From positions 2,480,001-2,544,000 of the forward strand of contig OZ251225.1 of NCBI GenBank assembly GCA_965240325.2: a stretch of 64,000 nt of DNA. Direction: 5' to 3'. Source of the stretch: Rebecca billardiae RCC1528. Its lineage: Eukaryota > Haptophyta. Under the pieces are notes generated by a model, which saw only the letters and a program-made list of their open reading frames with translations, had not been told where the DNA came from and did not search any database. Position numbers and translations under genes: made by a program. This document shows positions 56,781 to 64,000 of the stretch, piece by piece. Each line of letters opens with the position of its first letter. Position 1 is the first letter of the stretch.

Positions 56781-57210
56781 AACGACGTGGTATGCAACGG
56801 GCAAGCGTCAGAGTCAGCAAGCTGTAGTGTCAGCAGATCGAGCAGCAGAGACAAACACCAGGATCAGCGCTCCTCGCCGTCGTCCCCCCCCCCTCGTAGT
56901 CGCCCATCACTCCATCGCCGAGCGGATTGCGGAAGCTCGACGCACCGTCTGGCGTCGACGCGCGCGCGCCACCCGGCCACCGCGGTGGTCGCGGTGCCTG
57001 ACGACGCGTCGTCTCGAAGTAGTCGTCGCATGCAGCGCCCCCGCGGGCGCGTGCCCCCGGGCGCACGTGCGCCATGCGCGCGCGGGCGATGAGCATCTTG
57101 GCCTGGCCACGCAGGCAGCGCATGCCCAGCTCGCGCCGCATGGTGCCGAGCAGCGCGCGCTTGGCGGCGGGGCGCGAGGGCGCGCTGAGGAGTGAGGCGC
57201 GCGACCGCTA
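56781..57210. mobile_element. dispersed repeat, copy C
   Basis: Starts AACGACGTGGTATGCAACGG right after CTATATATATT and ends at GCGACCGCTA before a (TA)n run. The first ~40 bp match the A, B, D and E termini; the interior differs from A/B and matches E (CGACTACTTCGAGACGACG region on the opposite strand). The minus strand has a frame reading MRRELGMRCLRGQAKMLIAR, then CDDYFETTRRQ. A C10 run at 56884-56893 corresponds to the G18 run in copy E. Confidence 0.6.
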
Positions 57211-57254
57211 GCTATATATATATATATATTAAATACATATATATATATATACGG
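57211..57254. repeat. TA microsatellites
   Basis: Two TA runs (about 57213-57230 and 57238-57251) separated by AAATACA, between copy C and the 3' end of the OSCA gene. Confidence 0.85.
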
Positions 57255-57307
57255 CACGGACTGCGTCGTAACGGTCTTCATCAGATGCTGCCGTGGTTCG
57301 ACGAGCG

Positions 57308-59633
57308 TCACATGATCGTGCAGCAGGCGTTCTGCTGCGCCCTCGCCTTTTTGTCGATGCGCACGACGTTGCCCTCCCTGTCAGTCTCGACGTCTTTGAG
57401 GCGGGTCGGCTCACTGATCGGGCATTTGTACCTGCGGCGCGCGCGGCGCGCGGTTGGGGCCAGAGCGAGCGTGCGGCTGAGCGTGCGTGCCGCACGGCCG
57501 CCCGCCACGCGCTGGCGCATGGCGTGGCGCGCCGTCGCGCAGCGTGCGCGCACTCGGGCAGGTCGAGCCCAGCGAACTTCCTCCCGCCCGTCTCATCGGA
57601 GTCCTCGACCTTGACGTACTGGCTGCGCCGCGGCGGGCGCGCGCGCGCGCGCGTGCGCGGTCGGTCGTGAGCGCACGGCGCCGTGACGCCGCGCGGCGAT
57701 GGGTGCGCGTGCGCGCGCCATCTGGCGCGCGCGCGCGCGCGCGCCGCACGCACTCGAACTTGGGGATGATCCAGCGGATGGGCGCGACGAGGTAGACGAT
57801 GAACGCCAGGAGCGAGACGGTGACGAGCAGGTTTCCGAGCATGGAGCCGTGGCCGCCGTGCGGGTTGCCGCCGACGAGCGCGTACTGCACGCAGATGGAC
57901 GCGAAGATGATGCACGCGAGCAGCACCTGGAACGAGTCATTGATCTGCTGGTGCAGCAGCGGCGGCGGGCGGAAGACGCGCAGCAGCGAGTACTTGTTGG
58001 CCCAGTAGGCGATCGCGAGCGACAGCACCGCGATCGGGTACGCGACCGGCAGCGCGGGCCCGTAGATGATGCCGAGCGCAAACGTCTTGCCGATGCCGGC
58101 GTAGAACTCGCCGACCGTCGCGGCCGGCGGCTCGTACAGCTTGTTCATCCGGTCCTGCGTCTTCGCGAACGGCGCGAGGACGTACCGGTTGAGCGCGAGC
58201 TCGGGCGGGAACAGCTTGAGCGGCTCGAGGACGAGCGGGTTGAGCACCATGATGAAGAGCGCCTGGCTCATCACGTTGCCCGCGCTGAACCACTCGTTGC
58301 GGACGGGCTCGACGAAGAGGATCATGAGGCTTTGGTTGAGGATGTACGCGAGCGAGAGCTTGAAGAAGATCGACTCCTCGTACCCCGTGCGCGTGTTCTG
58401 CTTCTCGAATACCGCGAGCCGGTGCACGGCCAGCTTCATCAGCACGTTGACGACCGCGATCACGCCCGCGACGGAGAGCGAGAAGAGCGTGGACATCCGG
58501 GCGAGCCAGACGGGGTCCCACTTGGCATCCTCCGCGGTCTTCGCGTACTTGATGCGCTGGTCGTACTCGTCCAGCTTGCGGTCCTTGTAGTGCGTCACCG
58601 AGACGAGGAAGCCGACCGTGATGCCGAGCAGCACGATCGTCGTGAAGAGCGTGAACAGCGAGCGCGCTCGCACCGACCCTTCGGTGATCTCGAGGTTCTC
58701 CCAGTACACGTCCGACGGCTCGGGCGCCGGGCGGACGAGTAGCTTCTTCCCCTTGTACCGCTGCTCCTCCTTCCCCCAGCACAAGTCCATCAGCCGGAAG
58801 CCGCTCGTCGAGTGCGCGTGCAGGCAGCGGTCCATGGCGGCGCTCGTCTCGAACGTCACAAAGGCCGTGCTCGTCGGCTTCGGCTTGTTCCTCGTGATCT
58901 TGTCGACGACGGCCTGCTTCTCCTCGACGCGCTCTTTCGCCGCCACCACCTTCTTCCCGCCGGAGTGCGTGCGCTCGAGCTCCAGCAGGTCGATCTGCGC
59001 GTCGTCCAGCTCCCCCTTGGCGCGGACATAATCCTCGCACGCGTAGCCGAGCGTGACCGAGTGCACCGGCCCAAACTGCGAGAAGAAGGCGAAGAGCTCC
59101 TCGCCCGAGCGGCCGCGCGAAGGGATTTCGCGCACCTCGAGCGAGAAGTCCGACGTCGTCACGTACCGCTCGTCCAACTCCGCCACCGTGCGCAGCTGCG
59201 CCATCTTGAACACGTAGAGGAAGCCGATGAACATGAGCGTGAGCACCGTCCACAGCACAACCTGCAGGTAGAGCACGCCGCTGCACCAGCCGTGGGGCGT
59301 GGGGTAGCCGTCGGGGCACCAGTTCTCCCACCGGCCGATCGTGATCATCGACGTGTGAGCGTCCGTCGCCGACAGCCCATGCCGCCAATGGTGCAGGACG
59401 TTGAGGCAGGCCATCACAGCGCCGATCACGGACGCGACGCCAAACACCTTCATGCCCATGGTCATCGAGTCGAAGAAGAGCTCGATGCCGATGCCACTCA
59501 GGCCAAAGTCGTGCGGGTCCGCGTTGTACAGGTCCATGAACTCGCCATTGCGGTCCCTGATCCCTGTCTGCTCCTTCGCCAACTCCGCGGCTACCCCTCG
59601 ATTCGGCCCGCCATCACGCGGCACTCTTGACAT
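57308..59633 (-). CDS. OSCA/TMEM63 (CSC1-like) osmo/mechanosensitive channel with CaaX end
   Basis: Three exons: 59633-57750, 57618-57554 (65 nt) and 57431-57308; joins are GT-AG and in phase and give 690 aa. Features: N-terminal helix after GIGIELFFDSMTMGMKVFG; second helix LYLQVVLWTVLTLMFIGFLY; cytoplasmic domain with IPSRGRSGEELFAFFSQFG, a coiled-coil (LLELERTHSG to VVDKITRNK), the RRM-like STAFVTFETSAAMDRCL, and PAPEPSDVYWENLEI, the hallmark before TM3. Several further helices follow, including FKLSLAYILNQSLMILFV and LPVAYPIAVLSLAIAYW. The family forms stretch- or osmolarity-gated cation channels or scramblases. The short last exon ends NACCTIM, a possible farnesylation CaaX box. Kozak-like GCCATGTC precedes the chosen start; a Met 106 codons upstream is in a less convincing Arg-rich leader. 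Confidence 0.85.
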
Positions 59634-59911
59634 GGCCTCCACCTGAATGGGCAGCCGAGCGTGTCGAGAGGGGAGGGCGGCGCGCATGGGCATGCAGCGG
59701 CGGCACACGCGCCGTTGCGCGCGCGCACAGCCGACCAACCGTCGGCGCGCCAAGGCCGCTGCAGGCGCGCACTCGAAAATCGGGATGATGGGCAGCAGGC
59801 CCGACCGCGAGGGCTGCGCGGCGCCTCTCCACAGAAACCCAATAATGATGACGACGATCCGATGAAACATGAGCCCCCCACGGCTTGCCCGGGCTGCAAG
59901 TGGCAAGATAT

Positions 59912-60096
59912 CCGTAACGACGACGTGGTATGCTGCGTATGCAACGGGCAAGCGTCAGGCTCAGAGTGCATCAGACACATCTAGAATGCGTCCGCGCCTT
60001 CCAACCAGGTCAGGCAATGCGCCACCCGCAGCCCTGCCCCTCTTGAGGGAGCAGGGCCGGCCTCGGCCTGGGGCACGCGGCGGCGACGGCAGATAT
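59912..60096. mobile_element. dispersed repeat, copy D (short), with 12-bp flanking repeats
   Basis: Begins CCGTAACGACGACGTGGTATG with a small internal duplication (TGCTGCGTATGC), then matches copies A/B for about 170 bp to GGCGGCGACGGCAGAT. The 12-mer GTGGCAAGATAT directly flanks it at 59900-59911 and 60097-60108, as a target-site duplication would. Confidence 0.62.
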
Positions 60097-60171
60097 GTGG
60101 CAAGATATGTGATGACATATTTTTTCACATATTCCCAGCGCGAATCTGCGAGGCCGATATTTTTCACATAG

Positions 60172-60480
60172 CGTACGACGACTACTTCGAGACGACGGCT
60201 GACGACGCGTGGCACCGCGACCACCGCGGTGGCGCGCGCGCGTCGACGCCAGACGGTGCGTCGAGCTTCCGCTCGGCGATGGAGTGATGGGCGACTACGA
60301 GGGGGGGGGGGGGGGGGGACGACGGCGAGGAGCGCTGATCCTGGTGTTTGTCTCTGCTGCTCGATCTGCTGCTACAGCTTGCTGACTCTGACGCCTGCCC
60401 GTTGCATACCACGCCGTTAATATATCTTGCTGACTCTGACGCCTGCCCGTTGCATACCACGTCGTTAATATATCTTGCAA
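60172..60480. mobile_element. dispersed repeat, copy E (copy-C type, reversed, with duplicated terminus)
   Basis: Reverse complement of part of copy C. The terminus CTTGCTGACTCTGACGCCTG with TTGCATACCACG(C/T)CGTTA occurs twice in tandem (about 60376-60421 and 60427-60471). It holds a run of 18 G at 60301-60318. Confidence 0.6.
60301..60318. repeat. homopolymer G18
   Basis: Eighteen consecutive G inside copy E. It may vary in length or reflect sequencing error. Confidence 0.9.
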
Positions 60481-61333
60481 TATCTCACTGGGGCATCCTG
60501 CATCCAGACGCCGCGGACCGCCCGCGGAGCCGCCGTCTACTCGTCCGGCCACGGACGTCCATCCGCGCGCATCGTCTTTGGCTTTGCTCTCACTGCCGAG
60601 CTCGGCTGCGTGCGAGCGCGTGTGGCTCTGCTGCTAAAGATCATGTTCGGCGACTCGCATCAGAAGGCATGCTGCAGGGCTCGCTGATGCTCACGGGTAC
60701 AACAAGCGGCAGCTCTGACGACTGGCTGACGTTGTGAGGAGTAGTGACACGAGGCGTGAGAGTTGGGACTGCGCGCTCGCGGGCGCGCGGGCGGGTCCGC
60801 AATGAACTATGAAGCCGCCAATATTCAGTTCGCCGCCGATATGTAGGCAATATCTGCACTGGTCACTGGAGGCAGGCACATAATCGAATACCATATTTCG
60901 GCCATCTCGAGCACATATCTTGCCAGGGGCAACCCACGGCCGCCTTCTCCCCTCCGCCTGGCCCCCCGGACGGACGGGCGGGCGCGCGGCCCGATCTCCA
61001 GATGCTCGGAAACGGCTGAACGACGGATCGCTCATCGCAGCGCGGCTCCGCGCTCCGGCCCTGCACCGCGGCGGGCCATAACAGAATTACAGTGACAGAA
61101 TTATACCGATAATTTGCTGAGCGGCAGCCGGCAGTGCTGTCTGCTGCCGGTCATTCCGATGCGGAATCCTTGAGGCTCATCATTGGGCATTGCTGTGACC
61201 GCTGCCGCGCCGGAGCCCGCGGATTGCACGCTCGGACCTTGCTCATGCTGGCTCGTCCTCGCGGTCGTTTGGAGCGCGTCGCGGCGTCACATTCGCCCAA
61301 GAGATCCGCGCTCACGTACGCCACCGACGCAGC
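60481..61333. other. spacer, no gene seen
   Basis: Mixed composition. Contains another CATATCTTGCCA (60913-60924), the complement of the 12-mer flanking copy D. Holds the probable 3' UTR of the Nudix gene near 61270-61333. Confidence 0.4.
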
Positions 61334-61924
61334 CTACTGTGGCGCGCGGCTCCTCCCAAGCGAGAAGGCGAGACCCGCAGCCAGCGCGAGCATACCGCCG
61401 CCCGCAGCGAGCTGCCATGCTTGTCGGGCGCGCATGCTGTTGGGCGCGACGAAATCGGGCGAGCTCAGGAGATTGCGCAGGGGGACGAACAGCTCGGCGT
61501 CTGGCGTGGCTCGAAGCTCTGCCCATGTGCACCACACCCAGCCCTCACACTTGTGCGGCTCGCAGTTCTTGGGCTCGGCGTTGTGTGGGACGTTCGCGAG
61601 CATAAAGATGGTGACGTAGTGCTTCTGCTCGGCGGGCATCGGGTCGTTGGTGGTGAAGATGTGCTTCGGCTTACCGACGTACAGGCCCGTCTCCTCGATG
61701 ATCTCCCGCTTCGCACACGTGGCGAACGTTTCGCCAAGCTCGAGGTGTCCGCCTGGAAGCGCGAGCATGCCTGCACCATGAGAGCCGCGGCGCTTGCCCA
61801 CGAGCACGCGGCCACGGCTGTCTTGCAGGATCACTGCGACACCGACGCGCACAAAGCCACTCGTCGGCCACTCTGCGAGGTCACCAATGTCCGCGTCCAG
61901 CGAGCCGCGCCGCCGCTGGGTCAT
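61334..61924 (-). CDS. NUDT15-like Nudix hydrolase with C-terminal membrane anchor
   Basis: 196 aa from the ATG at 61922-61924 (MTQRRRGSLDADIGDL); longer upstream reading is Arg-rich and overlaps the neighbour's promoter. The Nudix box is complete: GGHLELGETFATCAKREIIE then ETGL, fitting GX5EX7REUXEEXGU. VGVAVILQD, VLVGKRRGSHGAG, HYVTIFMLANV and EPKNCEPHKCEGW follow human NUDT15/MTH2 closely in order and spacing, a family that hydrolyses (d)GTP analogues and other nucleoside triphosphates. Unlike NUDT15, it ends in a single hydrophobic helix (WQLAAGGGMLALAAGLAFSL) and a short basic tail (GRSRAPQ), a tail-anchor pattern that would hold the enzyme on an organelle membrane, facing the cytosol. 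Confidence 0.86.
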   Translation of the reverse strand: MTQRRRGSLDADIGDLAEWPTSGFVRVGVAVILQDSRGRVLVGKRRGSHGAGMLALPGGHLELGETFATCAKREIIEETGLYVGKPKHIFTTNDPMPAEQKHYVTIFMLANVPHNAEPKNCEPHKCEGWVWCTWAELRATPDAELFVPLRNLLSSPDFVAPNSMRARQAWQLAAGGGMLALAAGLAFSLGRSRAPQ

Positions 61925-62109
61925 CACACTGCCCGGGCAAACGCAGCCAGGCAGCCGCAGCCTCCCTCGCGGTCGGGCAAGCCGAAAGCCTGCCGACCAC
62001 CCTTGCCGTGCCAGCTGCAGGACACCGGCCCGCGTTCGCGAAGGCGCGCGACACGGGCGGACTCGTTCGGACTCGGACGCCCGCCGCCTCGCGGCGCGTA
62101 GCGAGAGAG
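61925..62109. promoter_or_regulatory. 185-bp bidirectional promoter
   Basis: The Nudix gene (-) and THF1 gene (+) start 185 bp apart and point away from each other, so both promoters must fit here or overlap the coding ends. GC-rich, no TATA box seen. Confidence 0.55.
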
Positions 62110-63547
62110 ATGACCAGACTGCTCGCGCTCGTGTTGCTGCTGTGCGCGGCGCGGGCGCGCGCTTGGAGGGCATCGTCCGTGCCCTCCCGGTCCATGGCCA
62201 TCAGCCGGCACGCCGAAGCGCGCCGGCACCTCGTTGCGGCCACACCGGCGCCAGGCACGAGCCCGCGCACGCTCTCAGATGTTGAGCACGCCTTCTTCGA
62301 GCGCTACGCAAAGCCGCTGTACCCGCCGTACTCGACGATGGTGGACGAGATCCTCAGCAGCCTCGCGCTCACGCTGTGCGACTCGCGCTTCGAGTACTCC
62401 AAACTCTTCGCGCTCGGGCTGAGCACGCTCATGCGCCAGGCGCTCGTTATCCCGCCGACGCTCATCGCCGGCGCGCCGGTGCGCGAGCCAAACATCGAGC
62501 TCGCGGAGGCGGTGTGCGAGGCGCTCGAGCTGAAGCGCGCGCAGATAGAGGAGGATGCCAAATGTGCGCGCCGCGCGCGCCGAGCGGCCGCCCAGCGCGC
62601 CTGCGGGCGCCGCCGTGCCACGCGCGGCTCACACGCGACGCGCGCTGCGCGCTGTCGCGCGACGCGCACCTCGCGCGCGCACGCAGCCGTGCGCAACTGG
62701 GCATCGGGCATGACGGAATCGCAGATCCTCGAGGTCATGCGCGCCAGCGACGCGGAAGTCGACGCGGCCTCGACGGCCGACGCCGAAGCAGCCGACGCGA
62801 GTGCCCCCGAGCCTGCCGCCGACGCGCCCGCCCCCGCGGCTGCCACCCCGGGGCCACGGCCCCTTGGCCGGCTACGCTCGCTGTTCGGTGGCGGGCACGG
62901 CGGCGAGATCGCGCGCGAGCTGCGCGGGCTGGCGCAGGCGAAGTACCCCTTCTACCACCGCTGCATCGGCCTCGGCCTCTTCGCGCTGATGGAGCAGTGC
63001 GACGCGTCCCCCAGGCTCGCGGCCGTGAGCCGCTGGGCGACCGCACTCGGCGTCAAGGAGTCGAAGCTTCGCAAAGACTACGAGTGGCAGTTCGACGCGC
63101 TCGAGCGCATCCTGGAGACGGAGGAGCGCCGGCTGGTGCGCGCGGCGCGCTGCCGGCCCGCCCCGCCCGCGCGCGCTCCTCGCGCGCCCACGCGCCGCGC
63201 GCCGTGCCGCGCCGCCGCGCGCGGACGGCGCTCACGAGACGAGTTGCGGGGCCGCGCCGCTGCACGCACGCGCGCGCGGCGCCTTGGCCGCGCGGCCGCA
63301 GGAGGAGGACGTCCGCAAGCTGCAGAAGCGCGCCGACGCGCTCCTGCACGAGGCGGAGGCGGCTCGGCGCGCGGCGGACGAGGCCGAGGGCATCGCGCCG
63401 CCGCCCCCGCCTGCCGCACCGCCCCAGCCCACGCCCGAGACGGCCGAGCAGGCTGCGGCAGCGGCTGAGCTCGGCCAGGCGCTGGCTGATGTCGAGGGCC
63501 TGGGCGAGCCGGGCGCGGACAAGCCGGGGAGTGGCGCGCAGGACTGA
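62110..63547 (+). CDS. THF1: THF1/Psb29 thylakoid formation protein, three exons
   Basis: Exons 62110-62563, 62687-63135 and 63302-63547; both introns (123 and 166 bp) are GT-AG and in phase, giving 382 aa. The N-terminus MTRLLALVLLLCAARARAWR is a signal peptide followed by a basic transit-like stretch, as needed for a secondary plastid. The first half matches Psb29: FFERYAKPLYPPYSTMVDEI, then FEYSKLFALGLSTLM. The second has FYHRCIGLGLFALMEQC, LGVKESKLRKDYEWQ and LERILETEERRL. A ~60-residue Ala/Pro insert (about 175-240) splits the conserved halves, and the last exon is a coiled coil (EEDVRKLQKRADALLHEAEA) ending in a Pro/Ala tail. Psb29/THF1 acts in photosystem II biogenesis and repair and FtsH turnover in thylakoids. 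Confidence 0.85.
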
Positions 63548-64000
63548 GGCGGGGGGTGGCTCGCCGCCCTCGCGCCCTGCACCGGCACGTCGCGCACACG
63601 AGCACCCGCGGCTGGCGTCGAGGCGTGGCCCAGCGGTGCCGCCCTGTGTCTCCGAACTCGCCCCGCCTTGTCGCGGCGCAACGTGGACCTCGTTGCAACA
63701 ATGCCACTGGGCCCGCGCTGGAATCACGGCGGACAGTCGCGCGGACCGCCCGCCGCCGTGACGCGGCAACACGGCCCTCCCCGTCGTGCGAACGAGCCAG
63801 CAGCAGGGGCGGCGAAGGCATCCGACAGCGATGAGCGACGTGTACGCTAGGCGCCACGTGACGTCACTTCATCGTCCTGCAATCTGCGCAGCCACTCAGT
63901 GGCCCGTGCCGTGGCGTTGCCGCCCCCGACCCCCGGCCCGGCCCCGAGCAGGAGTGAGCCGAGGAGCCGGAGCCTGCCTGAGTGCACGCCTGAGGCCCGA
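63548..64000. other. window end, no supported gene
   Basis: 3' flank of THF1. Open frames here are GC-driven and show no domain. Confidence 0.4.

Noticed and set aside
57411-57749. Direct read-through C-terminus of the OSCA frame
   Set aside because: Arg/Ala-rich intron translation; two in-phase GT-AG introns give an acidic tail with no repeats instead.
61925-62173. Upstream 83-codon extension of the Nudix protein
   Set aside because: Arg/Pro-rich, overlaps the THF1 start region, and the Met at 61924 sits just before the conserved domain.
63548-64000. A further gene at the window end
   Set aside because: Only GC-driven short frames; no domain seen on either strand.

Overview
The window is nuclear DNA of a eukaryotic microalga. 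Evidence: GT-AG introns of about 95-170 bp, GC-rich single-copy genes separated by AT-rich, microsatellite-filled spacers, a photosystem-II assembly gene (THF1/Psb29) and a lipase that both start with signal-plus-transit type leaders as used by secondary (red-derived) plastids, ShKT domains, and proline-rich SPPP surface proteins. A haptophyte or pelagophyte-like stramenopile fits best; the exact lineage is an inference from gene content only.

Layout: 1-745 (-) start of an F-box protein; 1281-4895 (+) a predicted histidine-kinase rhodopsin (7TM retinal-binding core, PAS, HisKA, HATPase, receiver, HPt); 4.9-7.5 kb AT-rich spacer made largely of a tandem ~1 kb duplication; 7480-8911 (-) a 2OG-Fe(II)/phytanoyl-CoA dioxygenase-like gene with introns; 9-10.9 kb microsatellites and a dispersed repeat; 10929-13019 (-) a class-3 lipase; 13417-50206 (-) one giant gene; 50.2-52.7 kb its upstream region with palindromes, a dense TGTCA/TGACA cluster and another repeat copy; 52761-54428 (-) a secreted/ER-retained aldo-keto reductase with an ShKT domain; 55302-56699 (-) a BMT5-like rRNA methyltransferase; 57308-59633 (-) an OSCA/TMEM63 channel; 59.9-60.5 kb nested repeats; 61334-61924 (-) a NUDT15-like hydrolase with a tail anchor; 62110-63547 (+) THF1/Psb29.

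The main discovery candidate is the 37-kb gene. Two enormous open frames (7,668 and 4,562 codons) are separated by about 230 bp that hold two GT-AG introns and a 23-nt microexon; splicing them closes the frame exactly and gives a predicted 12,194-residue membrane protein: signal peptide, three copies of an unknown ~155-aa domain, a parallel beta-helix, two CTPGYWKNH domains, a ~5,950-residue SPPP stalk, a further unique domain plus a third YWKNH-like domain, a ~3,140-residue second stalk, then a GPS-type autoproteolysis motif and a polycystin-1-like set of membrane helices. It looks like a micrometre-scale cell-surface tether joined to a polycystin/adhesion-type membrane module. The stalk DNA is a 114-bp (38-codon) tandem array with higher-order block duplications.

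The genes are not an operon; they are independent nuclear genes. Several concern sensing at the membrane or cell surface (rhodopsin kinase, polycystin-like tether, OSCA mechanosensitive channel), but co-function is only a speculation from neighbourhood.
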